From Dehalococcoidia bacterium (GTDB lineage Bacteria; Chloroflexota; Dehalococcoidia; Bin125), in the NCBI GenBank assembly GCA_022822855.1, contig JAJDYG010000037.1:1-64000 (forward strand): a DNA stretch of 64,000 nt. Reading direction: 5' to 3'. Under the pieces are notes generated by a model. It made no database searches and had not been told where the DNA came from. It saw nothing but the letters and a program-made list of their open reading frames with translations. Below, in pieces: positions 41,941-50,393 of the stretch. The position numbers and the translations under genes were made by a program. Within the stretch, counting starts at the first letter, position 1; each line of letters opens with the position of its first letter.

Positions 41941-42485
41941 CCGCTGCGCCGTTCGAGTTCTGCGCGCGCCGAGTCAAGCAACTGCTCGCGTTCCGCGATC
42001 TCTCCCTCAATCACGATGTACTCCTCACCCGCGCCGTCCAGGTACCAACGCACGTTGCCCATCGTCTCGACGCGACGCACACTGCGCAGCTCATCCCACA
42101 CGATGCTCTGCTGCTCGAGTCCCGAGTGCAGCGCCGTGACCCCGGCTTCATGGACGATCACGGCGGTCGTCTGTCGTTGCCAGGTGATGAACACGACGGG
42201 CAGCATCGCGCCGGTGACAACGAGGAAGAAGATCGCCGCGCCGCCCGCCTCCCCGCTACCGGTCGCGAGCCAGATGATGCCAGCAATGATCACGGCGACC
42301 AACGGGAAGACAAAGGTCGCGTTGTTGTACCAGGAGGCCTGATAGGTGTGAGCGCTGCGCACGCCGCGATAGCGCAGCAGCGCCTCCGCATCTTTCTGAC
42401 GCAGCTCTTCCGCGCCCGATATCGACTCTCCGCTCCCCTCCGTTGGGGGGGAGCTGCCGCGTAATGACTGAGGGGGGGCGCCCAT
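41937..42485 (-). CDS. Two-helix membrane protein with PH-like domain
   Basis: 182 residues as an open frame. Two membrane helices (about 57-75 and 83-101), then a bacterial PH-like beta domain (IVHEAGVTALHSGLEQQSIVWDELRSVRRV) and a helical end. The first 22 residues (GAPPQSLRGSSPPTEGSGES) are translated from a dispersed hairpin repeat at 42432-42480, so the true start may be further in, for example a GTG at VRSAHTYQ. Function unknown. Confidence 0.65.
   Translation of the reverse strand: MGAPPQSLRGSSPPTEGSGESISGAEELRQKDAEALLRYRGVRSAHTYQASWYNNATFVFPLVAVIIAGIIWLATGSGEAGGAAIFFLVVTGAMLPVVFITWQRQTTAVIVHEAGVTALHSGLEQQSIVWDELRSVRRVETMGNVRWYLDGAGEEYIVIEGEIAEREQLLDSARAELERRSG
42432..42480 (+). repeat. 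Dispersed double-hairpin repeat, copy 4
   Basis: GCTCCCCTCCGTTGGGGGGGAG hairpin, then a decayed second stem (CTGCCGCGTAATGACTGA), then GGGGGGGCG. It overlaps the 5' end of the open frame on the minus strand. Confidence 0.7.
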
Positions 42486-42498
42486 CGCCCACTCTCCG

Positions 42499-42981
42499 TT
42501 AGGCGTGCTCGAGAATCGCTGCGGCCGAGGTCATCGCACAGGTACCCGGGTTCTCCTCGGTCTGGAAGGCCTTGACCACGCCGCCGTCGACCAGCATCGC
42601 GAAGCGGGTGCAGCGGAAGCCGAGACCCAAACCGGACAGATCGAGACCGATGTCCATCGCGCGGGTAATGTCGCCCGAGCCATCGGCCAGCATCGTGATG
42701 TGCCCGGCGCCGTGAGCTTCGTTCCAGGCCTGGAGCACGAAGATGTCGTTGGTAGACATGCAGATCGTCTGCTCGATCCCGGCGGCTGAAAGCTGATCGG
42801 CCGAAGCGGCGAAGGTCGGCAGGTGGTCGTTGGTGCAGGTCGGCGTGAATGCGCCGGGCACACCAAAGATGACGGTCTTCTTGTCGCCCACCAGTTCGCG
42901 GACGTTGACGGGGCCGGGGCGGCCGTCGGCGATCACTGTCCCGTTCACGTCCGGCAGGGTGTCTCCAGCGGCAATCGGCAT
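42499..42981 (-). CDS. Peroxiredoxin (Prx5-type)
   Basis: 160 residues. Peroxidatic cysteine Cys49 in PGAFTPTCTNDHLP, then GIEQTICMSTNDIFVLQAWNEAHG typical of Prx5/AhpE-like proteins. It reduces hydroperoxides. A further Cys near 152 (PGTCAMTSA) may resolve. ATG at 42981 preceded by GAGGAGAACG. Confidence 0.92.
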   Translation of the reverse strand: MPIAAGDTLPDVNGTVIADGRPGPVNVRELVGDKKTVIFGVPGAFTPTCTNDHLPTFAASADQLSAAGIEQTICMSTNDIFVLQAWNEAHGAGHITMLADGSGDITRAMDIGLDLSGLGLGFRCTRFAMLVDGGVVKAFQTEENPGTCAMTSAAAILEHA

Positions 42982-43105
42982 GTCGTTCTCCTCAGAGTGG
43001 AATGGTTGCTTTCACACTCAGCAGCCTAATGGCAGGTCGGGGCAAGAATCAGGACGCAGACCTAGACTGCGCGAACACAACAGGTTGAGAGTGAGGGGCT
43101 TTGCC

Positions 43106-43885
43106 ATGGCAATCGATCGACTGGAAGGACGCGTGGCGCTGATCACCGGCGCAGGCTCGGGGATTGGCCAGGCGTCGGCGCTGAGGATGGCCTCTGAAGG
43201 TGCCGCCGTGATGTGCGCCGACATCAATGCCGAGGGTGCGCAAACGACCGCAGCGCAGATCGCCGAGCACGGCGGGCGCTCGGCGACGATGGAGCTGGAC
43301 GTCACCTCGGAGGACGCAGTCAAGGACGCGCTGGCGCAGACCGTGCAGGTGCTCGGCGGACTCGACGTGCTGTTCAACAACGCCGGCGTCGGCGGCAGCC
43401 AGTACGGTTGGGACCGGACGATCTCGGTCAATCTCAGCGGCGTCTACTACGGCACCTTCCACGGCGCCGCCATGCTGGCCGAGCGCGGCGGCGGCTCAAT
43501 CATCAACACCGCCTCGATCGCCGGACTGAACGGCCTGCTGAGCAGCGCATCGACTCAGAATGTCGATCTGGAGGTCGAAGAAGGCGCGGGCGCCTACGTC
43601 GCAGCGAAGCATGGCGTGGTCGGGATCACGCGGCAGTTTGCGGTCACCTACGGTCCGCGCGGCGTGCGCGTCAACGCCGTCTGTCCGGGATACATCCACA
43701 CGCCGATGACGGCCGCGATCCGGGAGATGGAGGGCGCAGAGGAATTCCTCGCCTCGCTGCACCCGATGGGCCGCCTGGGCCAGCCCGAGGAGATCGCCGC
43801 GGCGGCCGCCTTCCTCGCCTCCGACGACGCCAGCTTCGTCAACGGAGTCGCGCTGCCGGTCGACGGCGGCTACGACGCACGCTAG
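43106..43885 (+). CDS. Short-chain dehydrogenase/reductase
   Basis: 259 residues from the ATG at 43106 (GAGGGG upstream). Rossmann motif TGAGSGIG (14-21), NNAG (91-94), catalytic Ser137 in NTASIAG and Tyr164/Lys168 in YVAAK. A 12-residue acidic insertion (NVDLEVEEGAGA) precedes the Tyr. Ends VALPVDGGYDAR as in many sugar or alcohol dehydrogenases. Substrate unknown. The next gene follows after a hairpin repeat. Confidence 0.92.
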   Translation: MAIDRLEGRVALITGAGSGIGQASALRMASEGAAVMCADINAEGAQTTAAQIAEHGGRSATMELDVTSEDAVKDALAQTVQVLGGLDVLFNNAGVGGSQYGWDRTISVNLSGVYYGTFHGAAMLAERGGGSIINTASIAGLNGLLSSASTQNVDLEVEEGAGAYVAAKHGVVGITRQFAVTYGPRGVRVNAVCPGYIHTPMTAAIREMEGAEEFLASLHPMGRLGQPEEIAAAAAFLASDDASFVNGVALPVDGGYDAR

Positions 43886-43893
43886 GCAACAAG

Positions 43894-43935
43894 ACCTCCC
43901 CCCTTGGGGGAGGTGTCACAAAGTGACGGGGGCAC
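43894..43935 (+). repeat. Dispersed double-hairpin repeat, copy 5
   Basis: ACCTCCCCCC-tt-GGGGGAGGT hairpin, GTCAC-aaa-GTGAC hairpin, then GGGGGCA. The G-run ends 3-5 bp before the alpha/beta hydrolase ATG at 43937 and is its only Shine-Dalgarno-like sequence. Confidence 0.82.
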
Positions 43936-43936
43936 C

Positions 43937-44758
43937 ATGGCAATCGCAAACATCAACGGCGTCAACCTCTACTACGAGGACACCGGCATCGGCGACCCGA
44001 TTATCTTCCAGCACGGCTACACCGCGTCGCACGACGGCTGGTCAGGGGTGATCGAGCGGATGAGCGCGAGCTACCGCTGCATCGCCATGGACTGCCGCGG
44101 CGCGGGTGATTCCGCACACCCGGAGGACGGTTACACGATCGAACAGCTCGCCGCCGACGTGGTCGGCATGGCCGACTACCACGGCTTCGACCGATTCCAC
44201 TACGCCGGTCAGAGCATGGGCGGACTGATCGGCTTCGAGCTCGGCCTCTCCTATCCGGATCGCCTGCTCAGCCTGTCGCTCTCCGCTCCGGCGCCCGCCG
44301 ACGGGATCGACATGCCGCAGTCGGCTCGCGACACGATGCGCAAGCGCTGGGCCAACCAGGAGCGCGACCTGTTGATCAGGACGTCGCTCGCGGGAGTGCC
44401 GCGCGAGTCGGCGCACGGCGACGTTCCCAATCAGGTCGATCGGATGCTCTCGGTCTCGGAAGGTCACTACGACGGCTGCTGGGATGCGATGGTCAACTTC
44501 CGCAAGGGCGACCGGCTGGGCGAGATCCAGACCCCAACGCTCATCCTCGCCGGAGCCGCCGACTCGCTCCTCACCCCAAACCTCAAGGACTTCGCCCGTC
44601 TCGGTAACGGAACACTCCACGTCTTCAGCCGCGTCGGACACGGCGTGCCGCGAGAGGTGCCGTCCGCGTACGCCCGCGTCGTGACCGACTTCCTCGAACA
44701 CGGCGTGGTCAACGCCAAGACCGTCGCCGCGGCGGTTGCGGAGGCTGCGAGCGCATAG
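43937..44758 (+). CDS. Alpha/beta hydrolase
   Basis: 273 residues. Nucleophile elbow GQSMGG (Ser93), oxyanion HGYTA (26-30), acid in LILAGAADSLLTP and His in RVGHGVPRE. The cap is small. Could be an esterase, lactonase or haloperoxidase-like enzyme. It starts within 3 bp of a dispersed repeat and is followed 8 bp later by the halogenase-family gene, so the two are co-transcribed. Confidence 0.9.
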   Translation: MAIANINGVNLYYEDTGIGDPIIFQHGYTASHDGWSGVIERMSASYRCIAMDCRGAGDSAHPEDGYTIEQLAADVVGMADYHGFDRFHYAGQSMGGLIGFELGLSYPDRLLSLSLSAPAPADGIDMPQSARDTMRKRWANQERDLLIRTSLAGVPRESAHGDVPNQVDRMLSVSEGHYDGCWDAMVNFRKGDRLGEIQTPTLILAGAADSLLTPNLKDFARLGNGTLHVFSRVGHGVPREVPSAYARVVTDFLEHGVVNAKTVAAAVAEAASA

Positions 44759-44766
44759 GGATCGAG

Positions 44767-46263
44767 ATGCCTGAGCCGATTCGCAGCGCCGTAGTCGTTG
44801 GCGGCGGAAGCGCCGGGTTCCTGGCTGCCCTGACGTTTCGGCGGATGCTGCCGCAGGTCAAGCTGACCGTGGTTCACTCGCCCGAGATCCCGATCATTGG
44901 CGTGGGCGAATCGACGACGCCGGCCGTGCCGTTACACCTGCACGAGCACCTGGGCATCGACCGCAACGAGTTCCACAAGGAGGTCAGGCCGAGTTGGAAG
45001 CTGGGCCTGCGCTTCGAGTGGGGCGCGAAGGACGTGCCGCACTTCAACTACACCTTCGACAAGTACCTCGATCAGCGGATCGAAGGCCTCTCCAGGTGGA
45101 ACGCCTTCTACTGCCTGCACGACATGCGCGATGCCAGCACCTTCAACGCGATCATGGATCGCGATCGCTCGCCCGCCAACATCCGCAACGGCCGGCTCTC
45201 GCTCGATCCGCGCGCGACGTACCACATCCCCAACGCCTCCTTCATCGACTACCTGGAGCGCAAGTCGGTGGCATCGGGCGCGGAGCTGATTGCCGATCAG
45301 GTCGTCGATGTCCATTGCAACGAGACTGGCGGGGTCAAGTCTCTGAAGCTGGCTGGTGGGCGGGAGTTGGAGGCGGACCTGTTCGTCGACTGCTCGGGCT
45401 TCGGCTCGCTGCTGCTGGGGCGGGCGCTGGAGGAGCCGTACATCTCTTATCGCGACGTGCTCTATTGCGACCGCGCAATAGTCGGCTCGTGGTCGCGCGC
45501 CGACTTCCCCGAGAACGACACGATCCGCCCCTACACGACGATGACGACGATGAAGCACGGTTGGTGCTGGCGCATTGATTTCGAAGATCAGGTCACGCGC
45601 GGCTACGTCTACTCGTCGGACTTCTGCTCGGAGGCAGAGGCGGAGTTGGAGTTGCGCGCGCTGCAGCCGCAGCTCGCCGGCTCGGACCTCCGGCTGCTCA
45701 AGTTCCCCTCGGGTCGGCGCGAGCGCTACGTCGTCGAGAATGTCGCCGCCGTCGGCAATGCCTCGGGCTTCGTTGAGCCGCTCGAGGCGACCTCGCTGCA
45801 CCTGATCATCGAGCAGCTCTACAACCTGGCCTGGGCGCTGACCGACTCCGACCGCATCCTCACCGATTCGCTGCGCTACTTGCTCAACGAGCGTTTCGCC
45901 TCGACCTGGGACGATGTACGCGACTTCCTCGCGCTGCACTACAAGTTCAACGAGCATCAGGACACGCCGTTCTGGCGGCACTGCCGGGCCGAGTCGCCGC
46001 TGGGCCAGATTCAGGAGATGGTCGACTGCTACGCCGAGGTCGGCCCCTCACGCCTGCTCGCTCGCCTGACCTCGAACGCCACGATCTTCGGCTACAGCGG
46101 CTACGCCTCCATGCTGCTCGGCCTCAGAGTCCCAACCTCAGTCAAGCCGAAACTCACCCGCCGAGAGCGAGAGCGCTGGGACCAGTACCGAAAGTCCAAC
46201 GCCGTCGCCGCCTCGCAAACCCTCCAGATGAGGCAGGCCCTCACTCGCGCCTATCGCGGCTAA
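44767..46263 (+). CDS. Flavin-dependent tryptophan-halogenase family protein
   Basis: 498 residues. FAD motif VGGGSAGFLAAL (11-22), GVGESTTP (45-52), the lysine of the halogenase active site in PSWKLGLRFEW (Lys78), and GFVEPLEATSLHLI. The halogenase hallmark WxWxIP reads WCWRID (266-271), with Asp for Pro. It is thus a family member with the catalytic Lys but an altered second motif; halogenation, hydroxylation or another flavin reaction are all possible. Paired with an alpha/beta hydrolase. No flavin reductase is seen nearby. Confidence 0.85.
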   Translation: MPEPIRSAVVVGGGSAGFLAALTFRRMLPQVKLTVVHSPEIPIIGVGESTTPAVPLHLHEHLGIDRNEFHKEVRPSWKLGLRFEWGAKDVPHFNYTFDKYLDQRIEGLSRWNAFYCLHDMRDASTFNAIMDRDRSPANIRNGRLSLDPRATYHIPNASFIDYLERKSVASGAELIADQVVDVHCNETGGVKSLKLAGGRELEADLFVDCSGFGSLLLGRALEEPYISYRDVLYCDRAIVGSWSRADFPENDTIRPYTTMTTMKHGWCWRIDFEDQVTRGYVYSSDFCSEAEAELELRALQPQLAGSDLRLLKFPSGRRERYVVENVAAVGNASGFVEPLEATSLHLIIEQLYNLAWALTDSDRILTDSLRYLLNERFASTWDDVRDFLALHYKFNEHQDTPFWRHCRAESPLGQIQEMVDCYAEVGPSRLLARLTSNATIFGYSGYASMLLGLRVPTSVKPKLTRRERERWDQYRKSNAVAASQTLQMRQALTRAYRG

Positions 46264-46278
46264 CCTCTCTCCTCTTGT

Positions 46279-46337
46279 CCCCTCTCCCGCTGGGAGAAGC
46301 CTGCCCCGTGCTTGCCACGGGAGGTTAGGGTGAGGGC
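46279..46337 (+). repeat. Related hairpin repeat (second family)
   Basis: CCCTCTCCC-gc-TGGGAGA, then CCCGTG-cttgc-CACGGG, then GAGGTTAGGGTGAGGG. This matches the widespread bacterial repeat with a GGTTAGGGTGAGGG end, differing from the six CTCCCCC copies. Lies between the halogenase-family gene and the first binding-protein promoter and could end transcription. Confidence 0.65.
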
Positions 46338-46357
46338 TCTCTGCCTCCCAACCAGAG

Positions 46358-46386
46358 TTGCAAACCCAATTCCAGAGAGACATACT
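46358..46386 (+). promoter_or_regulatory. Promoter of ABC system A binding protein
   Basis: TTGCAA, 17 bp, CATACT (46358-46363 and 46381-46386), 52 bp before the ATG at 46439. The same arrangement lies upstream of the other two binding-protein genes, and most bases between the boxes are identical to system B. Confidence 0.75.
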
Positions 46387-46438
46387 TTCTCTTACGAGAT
46401 GCCGAACAACTCCGTTCGGCGAAGGAAGTTGGCCCCCG

Positions 46439-48322
46439 ATGAGTGAACGAAGCTACTGGCAGCGGATGCGGAGGCGGTCGATGAGCCGGCGTTCACTCTT
46501 GATGGCGTCGGCGAGGGCTGGCGTTGGCGCAGCAGGGCTGGCGCTGGTCGGCTGTGGAGGCGATGACGACGATGGCCAGGAGGCGGCCGCCCAGACTCAG
46601 CAGCAGGCCGAGCAACAGCAGCAAGCGGCCCAGCAGCAGGCGATGCAGCAGGAGCAGCAGGAGCAGACTCAGCAGGAACAGGAGGAACAGGCCGCGATCG
46701 CCCAGGCGCAACAGCAACAACAGGCGCAGGCGGCATCAGACGCCCTCCGCGGCGGCACCTGGCGGATCTCCGATGCGTTCGCGCCGCAATGGGGATTTGA
46801 CCCGCTGGTGACGCCCTCGGGCGGTGACCACTACCAGTCGATCCCGATCTTCTATGACCGCCTGCTCAACTACGACGAGCAGGGCGCGGCGTTGCCGATG
46901 CTGGCCGAAGCCTGGGAGATTCCCGACGACGTCACCTACATCTTCAGCTTGCGGCCTGGTTTGACCTATCACGATGGGTCAGCCGTTGACGCCGCTTCGA
47001 TTCAGACCAACATGGACCGGATCGTCAATATCGAGGAAGAGAGCGTCGAGGCGACGCCCAATCAGCGCGCGGTGACGCTCGGCCAGACGATGGCCAACTC
47101 CGAGGCGATCGACGATGTGACCTGGCGCTATGTGGCCAATGAGGTCTTCGCGCCGACCTTGTCGCTGTTCTACGGGAAGCCGCCGGGCATCGCGCCGATT
47201 GCGCCGAACTCGTTCGACACGGCGGTGACGCATCCGGTTGGGGCTGGCCCCTTCTCCTTTGACAACTACATCGAAGGTCAGGAGTTGACCGCCTCGAGGT
47301 TCCCCGACTACTGGAACGCCGAAAACATCTACCTCGACAACTACAGCTTCGAGATCTTGCCCGACTCGAACACGCAGTGGCTGGCGTTCCTCGGCGGCGA
47401 CCATGATGTGGTCCGCATACCCGGATCGTTGGCCGCTGATGCCGACGAGATGGCGGAGATCCAGGAAGATGGCTTCCAGGTCCTCGGCGACGTATCAAGC
47501 GTCTTCGTTCAGACCTGGTTCAACATCAATCCGAGCGGACCGGAGGAGCTGACCATCTGGCGCGACCCGCGCATGCGCCACGCGATCAACCTGGCCACCG
47601 ACCGACATGCGATCAACGACGCTGCATTCAACGGCACCAGCGCCGTATCACGCGCGCCGATCGGCGTGACCACGCCGCTGCTGCCCAAGGATGTCGACTG
47701 GTACGACGACTCGCCCAACCCGGCCGAAGCGGTCAAACTGATCGACGCCGCCGGCTACACCGGTCAGGTGACCGGCGACATGATGACCTACAGCATCGAC
47801 CCGCTGTACCTGGGTACACGGCCAATGCATGCCCAGCTCGCGGAAGTCGGCATGGACTTCAACCTGGTTGAGGGCACGATCGCCGGGATCGTCGACCGTC
47901 TCTTCGCTGCAGAGGACTATTCGATCGCCGTGCTCAGTTGGGAATCGCCATTCGACCCGGATCAGATCTTGCGGCCCAGCATGAACGGTCTGCGCGAGTG
48001 GTTCTACAGCGGCGGACGCGAGCAGTACGACGAACTGCTGGCAGCCGGCAGCGAGTACGAGGTCGGACTGGAAGAAGCGTCGCGTCTGCAAGACCTGACG
48101 GCGCGCACGACCGACTTTGAGGAACGTGTGAAACGTTACGCCGATTTCTTTGAGGTCTATGTGGAAGGCGCGTACACCGTACCGATCATTCACTATCCGC
48201 TGTACTTCGGATTTGGTCCCTCCGTCCGACATACCGGCGACATCAACACGCTGTTCCGCGGTTGCGATGGAATCGGAGGGACAGCGGACATGCTGTCAGG
48301 GGTCTACAAAGCGGATACGTAG
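46439..48322 (+). CDS. ABC A: Tat lipoprotein peptide-type binding protein, Gln-rich linker
   Basis: 627 residues. N-region MSERSYWQRM with SRRSLL (Tat motif) and lipobox LVGC, lipid Cys39. Then residues 42-100 are DDDD followed by a mostly Gln/Ala/Glu linker, then a family-5 solute-binding domain (GGTWRISDAFAPQW, FSLRPGLTYHDG). Start chosen because an ATG at 46439 aligns the N-terminus with the two paralogues; the longer frame is a promoter artefact. Captures peptides or other small organics at the membrane. Confidence 0.9.
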   Translation: MSERSYWQRMRRRSMSRRSLLMASARAGVGAAGLALVGCGGDDDDGQEAAAQTQQQAEQQQQAAQQQAMQQEQQEQTQQEQEEQAAIAQAQQQQQAQAASDALRGGTWRISDAFAPQWGFDPLVTPSGGDHYQSIPIFYDRLLNYDEQGAALPMLAEAWEIPDDVTYIFSLRPGLTYHDGSAVDAASIQTNMDRIVNIEEESVEATPNQRAVTLGQTMANSEAIDDVTWRYVANEVFAPTLSLFYGKPPGIAPIAPNSFDTAVTHPVGAGPFSFDNYIEGQELTASRFPDYWNAENIYLDNYSFEILPDSNTQWLAFLGGDHDVVRIPGSLAADADEMAEIQEDGFQVLGDVSSVFVQTWFNINPSGPEELTIWRDPRMRHAINLATDRHAINDAAFNGTSAVSRAPIGVTTPLLPKDVDWYDDSPNPAEAVKLIDAAGYTGQVTGDMMTYSIDPLYLGTRPMHAQLAEVGMDFNLVEGTIAGIVDRLFAAEDYSIAVLSWESPFDPDQILRPSMNGLREWFYSGGREQYDELLAAGSEYEVGLEEASRLQDLTARTTDFEERVKRYADFFEVYVEGAYTVPIIHYPLYFGFGPSVRHTGDINTLFRGCDGIGGTADMLSGVYKADT

Positions 48323-48332
48323 CAGATGCGTT

Positions 48333-48363
48333 GTGACCGCTCCCTTGTTCGGGGAGCGGTCAC
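48333..48363 (+). promoter_or_regulatory. Intercistronic hairpin between binding protein A and its permeases
   Basis: GTGACCGCTCCC, a 7-nt loop, GGGAGCGGTCAC: a perfect 12-bp stem 10 bp after the binding-protein stop. No T-run follows. Such hairpins stabilise the upstream mRNA or attenuate transcription so the binding protein exceeds the permeases. Confidence 0.6.
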
Positions 48364-48429
48364 GGCGGCATCTGCCAGCGGCTTGAACAGGAGACACCTA
48401 GCCCAAGGAGTAGGCCTGGAGTCTGACCG

Positions 48430-49386
48430 ATGATCAGTTACATCGGGGCGCGCTTGCTCTCGTCCTTGTTGGTCTTGTTCATTGTCAGCGTCGTCGCGTT
48501 CGTATTGATGAACGTGGTCGAAGGCGACCCCGCTCGGGCGATGCTGGAGCTGAACGCGACCGAGGAGAAGATCGCGGCCGTGCGAGCCAGCCTTGGCCTC
48601 GACAAGCCGCTGCATGAGCGCTACGCGCACTGGATCTACAACGCCTTCCAGGGCGACCTCGGACTGGCGCTGACCTCGAGGATTCCGATCACCGAGCTGT
48701 TCCGGGAAAAGCTCGTCCCAACGATGCAGTTGGGCATTCTCGCCCTGATCGTCGTGCTCTGTCTCTCGATCCCGGTTGGCGTGCTCGCCGCGTTGCGGCC
48801 CGGCTCCAAGACCGAAGTGGCGGCCAGCACGACGATGATTGTGGGCGCCTCGATCCCCGAATATCTGAGCGGGATCGCGCTGGTCTACATCGTCGGCTTC
48901 GAGCTCGAATTGTTGCCGCGCAGCGGCTATGTGCCGTTAGGCGAGGATGTGATCGAGAGCCTGAAGCACATGGTTCTGCCGGTGATCGCGCTGTCGCTGA
49001 TCTCGACCACGCTGGTGATGCGGCAGACCCGCTCGGCGATGATCAACGTGCTCCAGGACGACTACATCCGTACCGCCCGGGCCAAGGGCCTGCGCGACCG
49101 GGCAGTGATTATCCGGCATGGACTTCGCAACGCGATGATCCCGGTGATCACCGTGTTCGGATTCCAGGTCGGCGTCGTCTTTGGCGGCGCAGTGATCACC
49201 GAGCAGGTCTTTGCGATCCCGGGTATGGGACGGCTGTTCGTGCAGTCGGTGGTGCAGGTGCAGGACTACTCGGTTGTTCAGAACCTGGTGATGTTCTTCG
49301 CGATCATCACGGTTGCGGTCAATTTGCTGGTTGACCTCACCTATCCGCTGATTGATCCGCGGATCCGGCAAGGGATCAGCGCATGA
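48430..49386 (+). CDS. ABC A: permease (DppB/OppB type)
   Basis: 318 residues, about six membrane helices. EAA loop RTARAKGLRDRAVIIRHGLR (about 217-236). N-terminal MISYIGARLLSSLLVLFIVS and NPRDP-like EGDPARAML. Less similar to systems B and C. Stop overlaps the next gene by 4 bp. Confidence 0.93.
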   Translation: MISYIGARLLSSLLVLFIVSVVAFVLMNVVEGDPARAMLELNATEEKIAAVRASLGLDKPLHERYAHWIYNAFQGDLGLALTSRIPITELFREKLVPTMQLGILALIVVLCLSIPVGVLAALRPGSKTEVAASTTMIVGASIPEYLSGIALVYIVGFELELLPRSGYVPLGEDVIESLKHMVLPVIALSLISTTLVMRQTRSAMINVLQDDYIRTARAKGLRDRAVIIRHGLRNAMIPVITVFGFQVGVVFGGAVITEQVFAIPGMGRLFVQSVVQVQDYSVVQNLVMFFAIITVAVNLLVDLTYPLIDPRIRQGISA

Positions 49387-50312
49387 GCGTAACTTCCGAG
49401 CCGACGACTGAGACGTTGCAGATTGGGGCGCGGGAATCCTGGCGCGACAGCCCGCGGGTCGAACTTGCGATGCGCGTGCTGCGCATCTACGTGCGCAACC
49501 GACCGGCGGTGTTTGGCGCGTTCATCCTCTTCGGCCTCGGCATCGTGGCGGCCTTCGCGCCGTTCGTTGCGCCTTATGACCCGCTCAAGGCCGACCTCTG
49601 CAGTGAATGCGTCTTCCAGGCGCCGACCCTGGACCACGTTGCCGGCACCGACCTGCTCGGACGCGATTTGCTGAGCCGCACAATTTTCGGCGCCAGGATC
49701 GCCTGGCAGGTCGTGGTCGTCGCGATTGGCGTGGCGATCTGTATCGGTGTCCCGACTGGTCTGGTCGCGGGATACGTGGGCGGCAAGCTGGACGAGCTGC
49801 TGATCATGCGCATCGTCGACGCGCTGATGGCGATGCCGGCGCTGATCCTGATCCTGGCGATGACGGCTGCGGTCGGTCCCAACATCATCAACACGATGCT
49901 GATTATCGGCATCGTCTGGTCGGCCGGCTACGCGCGGCTGACGCGGGGGGTCGTGCTCTCGATCATGCAGGAACCCTATGTCGACGCGGCCCGGAGCATG
50001 GGGGCCGGCCCGCGCCGGATCATTCTTCGGCACCTGATGCCGAATGTGGTTGCGCCGGTGGTGGTGCTCGCGTCGCTGTCGGCGGCGGCGATCATCCTGG
50101 TTGAAGCCGGACTGAGCTTCATCGGGGCGGGCGTGCAGCAGCCGACGCCGGCCTGGGGCGGGATGGTCTTTGAGGGTTACTCGAACTTGTTCCGTTCGGC
50201 CTGGCCGATCGCCGCGCCGGGGATTGCCGTCGTCCTGATGGTGGTCAGCTTCAACTTCGTCGGGGACGGCCTGCGGGACGCTATGGATCCACGCCTGCGC
50301 AACATCCGCTAA
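49383..50312 (+). CDS. ABC A: permease (DppC/OppC type)
   Basis: 309 residues. Family opener then GTDLLGRDLLSRTIFGARIA (about 83-102) and EAA loop DAARSMGAGPRRIILRHLMP (about 201-220). Six helices. Ends just upstream of the system B promoter. Confidence 0.93.
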   Translation: MSVTSEPTTETLQIGARESWRDSPRVELAMRVLRIYVRNRPAVFGAFILFGLGIVAAFAPFVAPYDPLKADLCSECVFQAPTLDHVAGTDLLGRDLLSRTIFGARIAWQVVVVAIGVAICIGVPTGLVAGYVGGKLDELLIMRIVDALMAMPALILILAMTAAVGPNIINTMLIIGIVWSAGYARLTRGVVLSIMQEPYVDAARSMGAGPRRIILRHLMPNVVAPVVVLASLSAAAIILVEAGLSFIGAGVQQPTPAWGGMVFEGYSNLFRSAWPIAAPGIAVVLMVVSFNFVGDGLRDAMDPRLRNIR

Positions 50313-50318
50313 GCAGAG

Positions 50319-50347
50319 TTGCAAACGCAATTCCAGCGAGGCATACT
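50319..50347 (+). promoter_or_regulatory. Promoter of ABC system B binding protein
   Basis: TTGCAA (50319-50324), 17 bp, CATACT (50342-50347), 46 bp before the GTG at 50394. From TTGCAAAC to CATACTT it is nearly identical to the system A promoter. It starts 6 bp after the system A permease stop. Confidence 0.75.
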
Positions 50348-50393
50348 TCCTGAACCGCGAAGCACACCGCGCGTGTACAGGAAAGAGATCGAC

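Noticed and set aside
46358..46438. N-terminal extension MQTQFQR of the first two binding proteins
   Set aside because: It is translation of the shared promoter; downstream starts align all three proteins at the same residue.
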